Notes under the pieces: model-generated | Databases searched by the model: none | Seen by the model: the letters and a program-made list of their open reading frames with translations, nothing else | Told to the model about the DNA's origin: nothing | Made by a program: the position numbers and the translations under genes | In this document: positions 10,428 through 23,010 of the stretch, piece by piece | How the letters are laid out: the number at the start of each line of letters is the position of its first letter | Numbering within the stretch: position 1 is the first letter of the stretch | Origin: Parelaphostrongylus tenuis | Lineage: Eukaryota > Nematoda > Chromadorea > Rhabditida > Metastrongylidae | DNA: 64,000 bases | Assembly: GCA_019055375.1 (NCBI GenBank) | Contig: JAHQIW010005418.1 | Location: 1 to 64,000, forward strand | Direction: 5' to 3'

Positions 10428-12730
10428 AATCACTCAACACTTTTGCATATGCAACTTTTTAATTTCAAGTGTGTTTGAGAGTTGAGACCTTTACCAAATC
10501 ATGTAGCAGATGTTGATATATTGTTCTATGGATATGAATATTTATTACTAACTCATCGTATGTTAGGAATATTATTTAGCGTGGCTGCCTCTGCAACAGG
10601 CACTCAATGAATGCCTTGTTGTCTCGCCATGATTTTTTTGTATCTCGTCCACTTCTCACCTCTCCAATATCTTCGATGTCAGAGCGTTGTCAGCCTCCAT
10701 TAGTATTATCGTACCTTCTTTTCTCCTTAGTATATTGCATTGCGAAGGTTCGATTTAGATTTTTATTTTAGTTAGTGTAAGCGAAGAAGGGTTGATGGTC
10801 GGGAGTCTCCTAAGTTGCTAACAAAATCTGTGCAAGAAGAGACTATCATATTTTAGACAAACTGGTAGGTAGTGCGGTTGTACCGTTTTATCATTATTCC
10901 AGTATACCAAGTTCCATTCATGGTTCAGATATACACATCCACTCATCTCAGACAACTAAAGCCCAGTATCTCGATTGTTTGACTGGCTGTTCTATGCTGT
11001 TCGCAAAATATAATGATTTCACATTTGCCACGAGATACTTTAGCCACTGCTATTAGTAGTTGTACATTCTAGGATGCAGTTGTATAATCTATATAACTGC
11101 AGGAACTGAGAATTTGTTGGTAATGACTACAGATCGTATTTCGAAAGTGGGCTGTGTACATTGTTGGCGAAATTGTTGAAAATTCAGTGAAGAAATGGTC
11201 ACTTCTTTGCAGACTATTGTGAATCTTCTGAATATAGATGCCGCAAGAACAAGCATGCCTAAATAAATATTTTGAATGAAAGGTTGTGTCATATATTCGT
11301 ATACAGACATCAAAAAAATCCCCCTCGATTGCTTTACGGCAGTGGTTAAGAGGTCGAGGACGAAGCCGGCAACATAAGGGGAGAACAATGCTCAAGTCAC
11401 AAGTACGTTTGATTGCAGAACAAACAGATATTTGTAGCAAGTAAATGATTTTAACTGACACTTAAGGCTTTTTTCACTTAAGAAGCATATAAAGAAGTCT
11501 TAATTTTGTCTGATAAAATTTTACTTGCGTGAAAAAACTGTGCTCTCAATCCATGGGCTCTCCACCACTGCAGGTTACTACAGTGCGTCAAAAGATATTC
11601 TCAAAACTCTGTGCTGTCCAAGGTAACTTGGAAGTTATTATTTACACGAAATTTGCTCAAATCCTTTACTGTGATTCGCAGGGGCTCCACTTAACAATGC
11701 TGTCCAATCAAATGCTTCTTAGTACATAACATTTTCGTGCAGTAAGAATGGATGATTCTCAGGAAAACCTTCAACAGCTCTCTGCTCAATAAGCTACTGC
11801 CCAAATCTCGAATTTATGGGAACCCCTTTATAGCCATAATCTAACCTAATAAGTTTTTTGAACTCTTCATTAACATCGTCTGCAAAGAGACTACAATGAA
11901 CAACAAGAAACCTCCTCCCCGCCCAACCTGGATAACAGGTTACTTACGGTTACTGTTTCATAACTTAACAACACGTGGTTTCACATCGTTCCAAAAAACT
12001 AACCGTAACGGCAAGCCGAAAGATGTTGGGAAAAGTTGTTTTTATGGCAGCTCCTCATTTCGTATCGCATTAGAAAGCAATATTTATATAATTTCAAACC
12101 AGCGTAGTTCTCATGTTAAGAAGATGCAGGTACCCTATGACTGTCACCCTACAGCAATTGTTGTACAAGTGCGTTGCAGAAAGTGTATGCAGTCATCGTT
12201 CCAAAAAGCATCATTCCTCCTATGTCTTCGTCAACCTTCTACAAAGAGCATTAAATCGACAAACCAAAGGTTTTACCGAGTGAAGGCTATTTTTCCGAAC
12301 TCAACTGATTCACAAATAGGAGTAAGCTATCAATGTGGTCAGGCCGCTTATTTCGCAAAAATCCTTAAACTGAGCAGCCCTCAGTAATACTTGCTAGAAA
12401 GTTCACCAATGCCACACCAAAATCCGCAAACTAATCTAGCCAATAGTCATATCTGAGATATGAGCCAAGTAGATACTGATTTTCGACGCAGCTCGACACG
12501 GAGTTCATCCCATAGCCTCTCAACATCTTTCGGCAATAAATAACGGATATCCTAACCTGGCTAGCCTCAAGGTTCCAAGAGACGTTCTCGATCAATGTTC
12601 TATGACGTTTTTGGAGATGTGGTCCTCAAGAATCAATGAGTACTAGAACACGCACAAAGGCCTTACTGGTAAAATAATCAAATAAATCGATGAAGTGAAT
12701 AGCGCTTACTAGTGTTTTTACAAAAAAAAA
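10428..12730 (+). repeat. Block X of unit 1
   Basis: This 2.3 kb block is collinear with 54,945-57,172 (same strand) and, more diverged, with 42,600-41,390 (opposite strand). Landmarks are ATCACTCAACAC at its start, GGTTACTACAGTGC near 11,575 and AAATAAATCGATGAAGTGAA near its end. Its open frames, including 11896-12387 and 11069-11461 (minus), are not preserved in the other copies. I see no convincing gene in it. Confidence 0.8.
11896..12387 (+). CDS. Unsupported 163-codon open frame
   Basis: This is the longest open frame in the window. It has no recognisable domain, signal peptide or membrane segment. The equivalent stretch in unit 5 (about 56,356-56,815) is interrupted, so the frame is not conserved between copies. 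It is most likely chance or a recently decayed gene, and is listed only because of its length. Confidence 0.12.
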   Translation: MNNKKPPPRPTWITGYLRLLFHNLTTRGFTSFQKTNRNGKPKDVGKSCFYGSSSFRIALESNIYIISNQRSSHVKKMQVPYDCHPTAIVVQVRCRKCMQSSFQKASFLLCLRQPSTKSIKSTNQRFYRVKAIFPNSTDSQIGVSYQCGQAAYFAKILKLSSPQ

Positions 12731-12739
12731 TAAATAAAT

Positions 12740-13046
12740 AACGCAAATGCACATAAATATTAGCATTAACTGAAATGGTGTCATTGAAGCCAATTGTCAC
12801 ACGACAGGTATATCCCCGAGGATGCGCACGATCGGCAAGATGCAATCGTTTGTGCTGATTCATATAATGTATAATTAGATTGTAAGAATATTCTTGATCT
12901 CCTCTGTACAAAGACGGCCTCATGAAAGCGCGGTGATTGTTGATGGGGAAGACAGTGGCAAGTAAGTCGAATAATTAATGGAAAGCTTGTCCAATTGGGA
13001 CGCAACCATCGATTTCGTCAAGGATTTCTTTGATAGCACCTGAAAC
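12740..13046 (-). other. Open frames opposite the kinase, unassigned
   Basis: On the minus strand a TTTCAG acceptor precedes a 32-nt block reading AIKEILDEID, followed by GTTGCG. Downstream open frames (e.g. 12781-13005 minus; 38797-39135 plus in the right arm) exist in both arms but in different frames. No family is recognised. It could be the start of a divergent gene or chance. Confidence 0.15.
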
Positions 13047-14179
13047 AAATCATCAAGGTACAAGTTGCAGAATGCGTTCTGCTTAGCTATAAATGGAGAG
13101 CATTCTTGTGGAATGAGGAACTCTCCTCATTCCGCAATGCTCAGACACAATTCCAATCCCTATGACTATGGTCGACCGCACTGAGAGAAGGAGTGAACGA
13201 AAAATGTGGTGAGAGAAATGTTTGTGGTAAGCATGAGAGAGATAAATGCTGAAATTACTCCACTATCACTATCATTCACTTGTTATGGTTCTCCCCACTC
13301 TCAAAAACATGTTTCAAATGTGAACGAGCAGTGTTGTCGAACCCATATGTGCGAGGAGGAGGAAGACGACCTTGGCATCAAAATGGTTGGTTTCTTATCA
13401 TTATAACTCATAGGAGTCGATGCTTAACCCACTGGTTCCAATCCGTTGAGGGGACAGCAATCGAGTCCAGCAAAACGAACTATGTCGTCGTCGATCTACT
13501 CGGTGAAGGAGGATTCGGCGCCGTATACAAATTTTAAAAAAAGTGATTTAGCCTAATATGTTCAGAGTTCATGATCAAAAAGATGCGAGAAAAGAGTACG
13601 CAATGAAAGTCGAGAAAAAAAACAGAACAACGCCGGCATTCTAATTGAAAATGGAAGTGAGTCGCTTTAGCATTAAGCAGTTTTTTGCACAAAGGCAGTT
13701 TTCATGTTAACTTTCATGAAAGATAAAACGAAGTTGATTTATCGAAAAACGTCTAACTTGTTGGAGATAGCTAGCGAGCAGAATTAGTTCTCAACATATA
13801 CCGGAAAACTGCGATAACCCATGAGTCAAGATCTTCAACACTTTTGCGACGACACCTATTTCCGTATTTTCTGCGCACTGAACGACCTCCGCTCTTTTGC
13901 TTCGCTTGCCGCGAAGCCTATAGATGCCATAGGGATCACTCTTCAAATTTTGTGTAGCTCCATCCTTTTTCTTGAAGGATTTAGTTTTTCCTGCGTTTTG
14001 GGGAGATTCCCTGCTATCCTTATCTGTGCACTTTCAAGGATCTTCTATATACCTTACCGTGCTTTTGATTCATAGGAAAGTTTTGTTGTAAAAAGATACG
14101 CCCTTTTACAGTTTTGTGCCGTCAAGACTTCTAGGTGTTCTCATAAACTATGGTTCTAAAGCAATAAACACGAAATTTA

Positions 14180-14335
14180 TCAATCGAAAGCGTGCCCAAG
14201 CCTGCTTCTTTTATTATTCTGGTGATTGTGACATGATCGTAGTCAAAATCTTTGGCTAACATCTCGATAATCCAAGTCGATTACTCTTCAGCAGCCTCAG
14301 TGACGACTTTCCGGTCAATTTGGCGTGGGACATCC
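14180..14335 (-). mobile_element. Transposase-like HTH scrap in kinase intron
   Basis: The minus strand reads VPRQIDRKVVTEAAEE, a stop, then MLAKDFDYDHVTITRIIKEA, which resembles the helix-turn-helix region of Tc1/mariner-type transposases. It recurs in the right arm and in unit 5 (about 59,915-60,065 minus), so it was in the intron before the units duplicated. Confidence 0.35.
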
Positions 14336-17300
14336 GGAGCGCGACTAGTCTCTTAAGTTGGCGTATCCAGCGCGAAATTCAACAAAAATCCAAACGTTGT
14401 TTGCCTTAACACAAATCCTTGAGCCTTTGCACAATTAATGTTCCCAAAAGCGGTCTAAGCATCACGTTCAAATCGTGCTTGTAAAGCAGCAAACTGCTTC
14501 GTTGAGCGGCCATGATGCGGTAAGTATAGAGGAATTTGGTACCAATAGGGAGCTTGGAAAATTCTACACGAAGTCGCAGAAACGTTTTCACGCTAATAGC
14601 CCGTACTTTGGATACGATATTGATTTGTATCTACGGATATTTTATAGTGAAAGCGAAGTTCGGTTGCGGCACTCAGAGCACCACGTGAACTTTTCAAGGA
14701 GTTTTATGGAGCATGAATGTAAGGAAGCGAATCAGTGCAAGAACTACTGTAATCTTCACGATAATTGTGGTCCCCTCTTTAGCGACTTAACTCATCCGTA
14801 TTACAATGCGTTTTTCACTGCGCTAATATCAGTTCTTCTAGCATTCAAATCGTCTTTAACGTTCCTTTGAAACGTGATAGAATATAGATTAAGCGCGTCT
14901 CCTTGAATTCTTAAGGACAGTCTGGCTGGGGCGTTCTGTATAGCATAACGGGTCCTATAAATAAGTTAACTGGTATTCTACTAGTGACTGATAAGATTGA
15001 AAATTAAATTCTCTCCACTCTTTCAGTTTATAGGAAATTATGTTAACAAATTGTAGCTATTATGGATGAAGCTTCTCACATATCGGCGACTGGCGATGAC
15101 CTCTTAGGAATTTTCTAACTAGGACTTTTTTCAGAGTTTCCGTGAATTGATCTGATTCAACAAATAACTCGTAGTGAAGACGTATTAATGTAGTGCTCAA
15201 CTATAAAGCTATTAGTGTTGTGTCCTATTCCAGATTGCAATTCTTAAACTCGTAGCGGGTCGACGAAAATAGTCACATTTCACATCAATTATCGATCGAG
15301 GCAAAAAAGATACGTTCTTCTTTCTTGTCATGGAGTTGGTCGGCAAAAGTCTTGCCGATCTGAAAGCATCACGTCCAAACAAAGTACATGAGCTTACACT
15401 TTTCGTTGTCGTCAAAAATTTCGCATAGATTTTTCTGCCTCCAGGTGTTCACAGTGCTTACTAGTATGGGTGCAGGTATACAATGTCTAGAGGCATGTGA
15501 AGATTTACACAAGCACGGTTTTATACATCGTGATTTGAAGCCGGCCAACAACGCATGTGGTTTATGCGGCAAGAAAAGAGTGGTAAGAGTTTATATTGCA
15601 CTACAGTGATGCAGGTAGTAACAATACTTAAAGTATTTTGTTTGCTTGTCAAAAAGTTGGTAAGATCATCTCTTTGCTTTTTTGAGAATCAGTTTTCATT
15701 CAAGTGGTATCCTTCTGTAAAGTAACGCTTGTGGTTTTGTCCTCAGAAAAAAAAAACACGAGAAAGTAGCCGATCCGAAGGCATTACATGAATTTCATTA
15801 TTCACTGGATACACGAAACTATCAGGAATATTTTCCAAGACATCTAAATTTGATCCATTGAAGATGAGTTGGCACTGTGAATATAGGAATCAAGGGTTTA
15901 TTTGACACCAAATACAACCGTAAAATCGCTGCAGGACCTCAAGCAAAATTCAAGCGTTCGATTCAATGTACTGTTTGAGTTGACCTTCAATCTCCCCATT
16001 ATAGATTCTGGCCAATCACGTTACGACCCCTATGCTCAATGTTTGCCTTTGATATGAGAGAGACAACGAACTGTTGTTTCATAAAGGTAAAGACAATTAA
16101 TAGAACATTCTGCATCATCTCTCGTGTTACTCTCCAAATCAACAGCATGTTTGTGAAGTTTCTAAAATCACATGAAGAGTAGTAGTAGGGAACTTACGTA
16201 ATCTGAATCTGAGAATGGCAAGTAACGACGAAGTGTTTAGTTCAAAAGTGATCAAAATCCCATTGAAATAATTCTTGCTTTGAGCAATGAAAAAAGGCGA
16301 GGAATTATCGTTTGATAAAGAGGAGTAAAGCTAATAATATACATTTACGGTTTCAAAGAACTTTACGCTTTAGCTTCATAAGCTGCCTTATCTCAGCCTT
16401 AATCTCAACCTTAGTCTCAACCTATTTTCACCAAACCAAGTGGATTTTGACTCTTCAATTTAACATTTTACATATGATAATGGAAACTACTGGACATCCT
16501 TTCTATTAAGGGAACAATTCGATTCGCTTCCATGGCCTGTCACAGAAATGTTGAGATGGGTCCGAAAGATCACTGCGAACCGTGGTTTTACGTGATACTG
16601 GGTATAACTATACCAGGAGGTTTATTCTTTGGCAGAATTCTTGAAATTCATTATTCTTTATCATACTTCACGAAAGAGATTGTAGCAAAGAAATATAAGT
16701 CAAACTAATAACTAAGAAATCACCAGAAACAGTTGAATAGTAGCTAGGAAGTACTTGGGAAAATCATGGACATGTATGGCAAAGTATCCACAATGCATAA
16801 ACTATCTGAACGAATTTTCTGTTTCACTGCTTTTCATCAGTGATTTGATGTCCTGACTCTTCGGGAACGAAGTGCTGCAAAACTTGGCACGACGGCGGCG
16901 AAGCGTCTCACTCTGTAATTGATGGTTTCGCTCCTCTCTGCAAACTTCTATCCGAATGCTTCGCAATGCAACTAACGAAAATTACTAGATAATTCGAGAT
17001 TTCGAAGGATCATTATCATCGAAGTAATAGAATATTACTAAAAGGTTTCTACATTGATAAATTCAGTAAAAAGAAAGTCCATATTCGAAAAGTTCTAATG
17101 TATCACTGAGTGTAATTCAATTTAATCTAGACTTTGCTATTATTTCTAATGAATAAAAGAGATACAGGTATAGCAGGTATTTAACTGATATTCAGGTGCT
17201 TTAGCAATTTTGCCACCCTATAGTCAAATATGGGCGGCCACAGAGCCTCCCCCAATGGCTCGAAAGGACCCAGTCATAGACTAACATGAATCGAAGGTTT

Positions 17301-17540
17301 TCATAGCAGGATTGCACTTCCGCACTGATCAGTAGCGACATTTTTAGTCTCCGAAGTCCAGTGATTCTGTGTTTTGTGTAATTTCCCCAGAAGATGATTG
17401 AGTAATACGTTTTGAAAATGAACAATGTGTACCGTCTATGGTGAAACGATGAAATGACGATGACAAAAAAACGAAGAAAATGAAAATTTAAGAAGAAATA
17501 GAGCAAATAAGCGGACAAAGAAGTGTTAACGTTAGTCATT

Positions 17541-17780
17541 ATGCCTCCCGAAATTCTATATGGAAATTTGAATTTACAGGATTACTATGATTACTATGGA
17601 AATCCAAAAATGAGAAAGAATGACGTATCAAAAGTAATGGAGCAAATGCGCGCTGAAAATAGGGTAAGTGCCGATATTATCACTTTCAGAGAATTGGAAA
17701 GAACGAATGCCAGAAATGCGTTTGGTCAGAAAGTCGTTGCAATAGTTCCATCACAGGATCACTTTACCTGTTATGTTTAA
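17541..17780 (+). other. Short conserved open frame, unassigned
   Basis: It begins MPPEILYGNLNLQDYY and contains NDVSKVMEQMRAENR directly before GTAAGT, so the first part could be an exon. It is identical in the mirrored arm (34,100-34,343 minus), but in unit 4 (about 53,930-54,090) the frame is broken by indels. No family is recognised. Confidence 0.2.
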
Positions 17781-17839
17781 GGCATTTATTAATTGACATG
17801 GGACCTGCGTTAGTATCATAGAAGGATCAGAATTTTTGT

Positions 17840-18540
17840 ATAATGCCTTTTCGTTCAATCAGTTCCCCGGGGATCTACCCCTGTATAGAGGAAGCGACAA
17901 CAAACTTTTTACATCAAACGTACTGTGAAACAATCATCGTGATGTTCTTTCAAAGTGTTTGATTATCGCATGCATGGGTATGTCTGTTACCTGGACATGA
18001 GTGATTTAATGTCAATCGAGGAAGTCGACTATTCTGAGATCTCGGTCAATATCAACGTAATGTGACGATGCATATGAGTTTTCATGTGGTCTGTATAGGC
18101 ACTTATCCAGTGCAGAATACGCATTTCGGCCTTCTGGCCTCGTCAGTTGAACGGTGCCTTTTCGTTCAGTCAGTTCCTCGAGGATCTCTTTTCAGATTAT
18201 ATTGTTCTCGAGCGAGGTCTCAAAATAGTCGACTGTATTGTTTGTTACGTATGCCAACGTAAAAGTCATACACATGTATTTGACAGTTAAATACTATGAA
18301 TAAACCTCACGGTGGTTATTTACGTAGAGTGCAAGCAGTTGATCAGGTCGCTTTCTCTATACAGACAGATCCCCGAGGAATTGACTGAACGAAAAGACAC
18401 CGTGACACTGACGAGGCTGGAAGGCCGAAACACGTGTCTTTCACGGTAGAAGTGCCCATCAAAGTCCTCATAAAAGACTTAAAACGCGTTGTTAGATTAT
18501 ACTGTTCCAAAGCGAGGTCTCAAAATAATCAACTGCATTG
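17840..18540. repeat. Cluster of foldback-family repeats
   Basis: Several copies of one motif set occur in both orientations: GCCTCGTCAGTTGAACGGTG then TTTCGTTCAGTCAGTTCCTC and GGGGATCT. They lie at about 17,845-17,885 (+), 18,120-18,195 (+) and 18,355-18,440 (-), with a GCGAGGTCTCAAAATAGTC motif at 18,211 and 18,509. Facing copies can pair. Confidence 0.7.
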
Positions 18541-18834
18541 ACTGATAACAGTAGTGCTTTTATAGGCCGAAAACGATTTTTTTTTCTTTATTTCTCGTTG
18601 TTATCATTATCAGTACTATTGCAGTCACTATCTTCATCATCATAGTCAAGTTCGTTGTCGTAATCATTCCTGAAAATTGTATGACAAACGCAATACTTTA
18701 GGATGCTGCTCTCGGTGGTGTACCATGTAAAGAAGAACTTAGCAAAATGCTCGATTACATTGACAGCTTGAAGTATCACGACCACGTCGACTACGACTTT
18801 ATCTACAAATTATCAGAACAGGTTCAAAAAATAT

Positions 18835-20325
18835 CAGTTCAATTATAGTTTTCACTATCAATCTAGTATGGGGTCATCGACTATGATTCATCCCTAGTTA
18901 TTCCCTCAACAGGGAAAAGTATAGCGCAGTGACTAGAGGTGATCGGTAGTACACACATGATTATGGTTTGGCACTGTACCTTAGGCATGCCAAATTATCT
19001 ATCTTCTAGGGGCTGGCGCATTAAAACCAGATTCTTTTGTGGGAATAAATACACTGATACGCCGTCAAACCTAGTCATTTGAAGTTCCATGGCTTACATC
19101 TAATACAGCTGACATGGCGCAATTAAAAAAGTGTGATACACGAAACAGATGGAAGAGAAGAACAGTGGAGTGGTCTTCAAGAGAATGTAAGCGCCTTCTT
19201 GGAACACTAAAGTATGGCCGGAAGTGCTTCTGGCTAACGTCAACCATCCGCATCCGGAGATATCAATGAGTTTGAAATAATGAAATAGGTATTGAGCACT
19301 TCGTCATGTTTGTAATAGACACCACTATAGAGAATAAATGCGTAAAGAGATGCGAATAGAAACTGTGGTGGGGATTTTACTAATATCAGTGAAGACGGGC
19401 CGGTCCAATTTCAGAATAAGTAAGGTATATGAAATTGAATGAGTGCTCAAATTAAGCAAAGAGATTTTTCATAAAATTCTAGAATTATCATACCGTAAAA
19501 GTAGAGTTTAGTGAAGTCAATCAAACACGTAGAACGGCAGCATACAAGGTCAAGATGAGTCGAATTTTAAAGGATCTTTCTTCGAATTTTTTACCGACCC
19601 GCTTTCCGACCTACTGTGCAGATCTAGTCATTCCTGAATTCTATTTCTTCTTCCCACCCATAATGTGAGTAACCAACGAAAGAGAAGTTTTAATGAATCC
19701 AGAGCATGATTGAACATAGTGGTGTGCTTTTGAAAATGGCATCTCTGCCAATGATCCGCTCCACCGCACTTTTTATGAAATACTAACAAAACTGGAAACA
19801 TAGTGTTTTTACATTTTATGAGTGACTGTAGTTTTATAGGGAGCGAAATCAGTAGGAGGCGATATTAAGGACCCGTATGATTGGGAGAAAACCGTCAAAC
19901 GTACTGTCACCGCAACTCTAAAGGCGCCGTAAATGCCGATCCATAGAAGCAATTTTGAATAGCGTAACTGAATCAACGAACTGTTTTTGGATAACCCTGT
20001 ATTCATATAGTTTTTTCTTACTCTATATTTTTCTCATTTCTCTAACTGCTTTAATATACCCAATCTTAGAGAGCGTTACCTTTAGATTCAGTTACCCTCA
20101 CAACTATTGGATGCTTTTAATCGAAATAAATTTCTTATTCAACTGCTTTATTAGCACTATTAGAATTATATAATCACGTATGCGAGGATGCTGAGTGATA
20201 TGCAAACATTCGATATCAGAAGGAAGTTGAACCCATTTTTTACCCTAAATGGCTTTATGTTGCCATCACTCCACTGAGATCCTTGTTCTCCTCCTGTTCA
20301 ATATTTCTAATAAAACGCGGTACCA
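18835..20325. other. No gene; repeat-rich spacer before tRNA-Phe
   Basis: Open frames here (19071-19253 minus, 19809-20006 minus, 19955-20173 plus) are not kept in the other units. A block at about 19,780-19,945 (with AGGCGCCGTAAATGCCG) is retained in all five units. No family is recognised. Confidence 0.5.
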
Positions 20326-20398
20326 GCCTCGATAGCTCAGTTGGGAGAGCGTTAGACTGAAGATCTAAAGGTCACCAGTTCGATCCTGGTTCGGGGCA
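20326..20398 (+). tRNA. tRNA-Phe (GAA), copy 1
   Basis: A 73-nt cloverleaf: acceptor GCCTCGA pairs with TCGGGGC (one G-T), anticodon loop CTGAAGA gives GAA, T loop TTCGATC, discriminator A. A TTTT Pol III terminator lies five bases downstream. No intron. It delivers phenylalanine for UUY codons. Confidence 0.97.
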
Positions 20399-21914
20399 AT
20401 GGTTTTGTTCACAGAGCATGCACCACCTTATGTTCCTTGTGCATGTTTTAGCACGAATTAGCCCAGGGAACCAACACATCTCGTAATTCAGGACACAGAA
20501 TAGTTTTACAATCGGAGATTAAAGGATGAGAGAAGTAGAGGATGAAGCATTTGAGACTGATCAATTCGCGTTGAGTGTGCCATGCAGTGGACTTTATTGA
20601 ACTCGTTGTAAATGAGTGGATGATCATCATGTCCTCACTATATATGGGCATTAGACTAGCGCGTAGCTGATAGATAATTCTATTCAGCCAGCGTTTCGCA
20701 ACATCGTCTTTCACTAAAATCGCGTTAATCGAAGCCGTTGATCTACACACAGATGGTCGTTTGCATTGGAGTGCACAATTCGAATGGTATCTGAGGCGGC
20801 AGAACACCATGTGAGCGAGTGCTTGCTAAATGTGATTGAATAGTTCTGAGGTTTTAATGTAGTGTGACAACTGATCAAGTGATGACAGCCCGAGTCAAAA
20901 CACTAGAATCGGGGAGTGGCTTCACCTATAGCACGAATTCTGATCACACATTTGGTAAGCTGTCTTCAACTGGTTGTGGAGAAAAAACAGTCACCGATGG
21001 CCTCCAATGTTTGTAATGATAGAAAATTCCAGCTTTCAAATGTGAAAATAGAACTTAATTATTTTGTTATCAATCATAACAACAAGTGAACGCTAAAATC
21101 TAGTTCATTTAGATATTATTAATGTGTATCCCACGAGTAACACCTGCAGTGCAGATCATTTTCAGCCGTAAACCCAAAAAATCTTAACTTTAAGGTTTTT
21201 TATGCGGTGGTCAGCAAGCGGTTTCAAATATCAGATGTTCGACTTTCTTGTCACCTTTAATTTCTTTCGATCTAATCACAAGACAAATCAGATCAACTCT
21301 CATCAGAGTCCAGCTTGTCATGTGGTTTGTCAGTGATGGACTTCGACTGGAACTCATGGAATTAAACACAATTGCAGTAACTAACAAGAAACATTTTTTG
21401 ATGAAACCCTCTGCGGCCATGATGCTGAAACGCTAACATAAAAGCTTCCGTGGCAAGCTAGTAGTAACTTGAGGATCCGGCGAATTATATTCGCTGTTAA
21501 GATTGTTGTTAAACTGCAAGACATGCATAACACATTTTTGGATCAAAGCACATATTAAGAAATACTAAGATTTGATAGGATGATATGTCCATTTGGGATA
21601 AAATAAATAATGTTTTCACTCAAGCTTTAATGGTATCATAAACTTCATCCAAATACAGTTCAATCACTGAATCACTAAAAGTTGGTAATAAAACTCTTTG
21701 CCGCTCGGACCGCCGCCAGCAGAAAATGGCGCCGTCCGCACAGGGATATAGTGACCATTAGTACTATAAAACAAAACCGGAACGGATTGACTATACAGTG
21801 TGCGTTGGCTGCACGTTCGACAATGGTCTTCGATTCTCATATTTCGAGCAGCACTAGAGACCTGTATCTATTACTTTGAAATAGAGATGATGAACTCACA
21901 TTTAGATTTTTGTG

Positions 21915-22320
21915 AGAAGGTGAAAATAACCTCAAAAGCTGACGTGATTCATAGTTAAACACAATTAACAATATGACTGAGAGATTGAGTGGTGAACAAA
22001 AACAGTCTCTCAGTCATATAAGTAACATAATAACACTGCGAAAATAGCAGTGAAAATACTATAATTTCGAACAATTAACAATGTCTTCACGCAAAAAAGG
22101 CGTCATCATTTGAAAAGGAAAACGGTTAACAGTGTTAATGGGAACTCCTAAGAGCTTATGAGAATTACAAAAGTAAAGAAATTTCCATTTACCCCAGACA
22201 GCTAGTTTCTTGATTGCATCTCTTCTGAATGCTCATGACATTCCATGACTTTTTATCAAAAATGCTGTGTTGTAAAACCTTACTGGGAATATCGAAGACG
22301 GGCGACTAAATTCAGCTTCA
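21915..22320. mobile_element. SINE-like block absent from unit 3
   Basis: In unit 3 the flanking homologies (21,900 and 22,330 here) lie nearly adjacent at about 47,870-47,890. The extra ~400 bp contains the tail motif ACTGCGAAAATAGCAGTGAA, which also follows the tRNA-like repeat at 26,321. It may be an insertion in this unit or a deletion in unit 3. Confidence 0.4.
21972..22019. repeat. Perfect 14-bp hairpin
   Basis: ATATGACTGAGAGA and its exact reverse complement TCTCTCAGTCATAT are separated by 20 nt. The same hairpin is in the right arm at about 29,865-29,912. Confidence 0.85.
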
Positions 22321-22940
22321 GTAATATTCGTTGTCCCCAGATCACAACTTTCTTCAAAACCTTCTTCAAATGTATAACTTCACTGCTACGACATTCAGCA
22401 AGCTAATTAAAACCATTGTAAAATCCAATGACTAAAACTCTGACCTGCACAGACGATGATGGACAGCGAAATAGTCATCCTAATTTTCTCAGTTGCTTAC
22501 TAAGCGAAACCGACAAAATATATTCATTTCGGTTTGAAAATGTTAAATATTCGATATTTTTGAATGAAAATCACAATAATTTCAGCATTATCTGTTGTCA
22601 TATGCTTTTTGAGTGAATTTTCAGCAGAACTTCTTGTTCCTAAGAAACGATGAGCGAAGTACAGAAAAGGAAATAAAAGAATTTATTACAGCTTTCTGAA
22701 CCCATTCAATGCCATAGTAATATTAGTCCTTACACTTCACCCTAGGTAATTTGGCATCACCACATATCTAAATGTTTGAGGCTCAAATTCTCAAAAACAC
22801 TGACATCTCTATGTTTGAAAATATGGAAAAAGTACAAAATGTCAAATAAAATTCCTATATGTAAAATTTGCTCAAGAAGCATCTTTCATTCGAAAATGTT
22901 AGTTATATGAAAAATATTGAGTGATATGCGAAAATCTGGT

Positions 22941-23010
22941 ACTCAGGTAGGAGATGAGCACGGGTTTCACGTCTTCCGGGGATGTGTGATGCGACTACAC
23001 CACTGAGGCT
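22941..23010 (-). repeat. tRNA-like repeat, left arm
   Basis: The minus strand contains GCCTCAGTGGTGTAGTCG followed by CGTGAAACCCGTGCTCATC, a tRNA-like fragment with a poor T arm. Mirrored at 28,873-28,943. Confidence 0.5.

Larger units (their letters stand above)
13347..18821 (+). pseudogene. CK1/TTBK-like kinase pseudogene, copy 1
   Basis: Exon blocks in order: 13347-13385 (ATG, acidic N-terminus); 13451-13529 (glycine loop LLGEGGFGAVYK); 13566-13656 (EYAMKVEKK, the VAIK-type lysine); 15234-15383 (FLVMELVGKSLADL, hinge); 15445-15582 (catalytic loop HRDLKPANNACG); a scrap near 15,940; 16511-16708 (GTIRFAS, then GPKDHCEPWFY, the CK1-type segment after the activation loop); 18702-18821 (MLDYIDSLKYHDHVDYDFIY, C-lobe end). 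Introns have GT-AG borders. Lesions: the donor after the glycine-loop exon is gone; a frameshift follows VEKK; TAG replaces a sense codon in the 15234 exon; and about 105 bp covering the DFG exon is deleted. Nematodes have a large expansion of this family, many members sperm-enriched. This copy cannot make a functional kinase. Confidence 0.85.

Noticed and set aside
18588..18785. Minus-strand acidic frame ending in DYDDEDSDCNSTDN as a gene
   Set aside because: The plus strand of the same bases encodes the kinase C-terminal exon with proper splice borders. The minus frame is its shadow and changes in unit 3.
19809..20173. Hydrophobic open frames as membrane proteins
   Set aside because: The frames are AT-rich, overlap on opposite strands and are not preserved in units 3-5.
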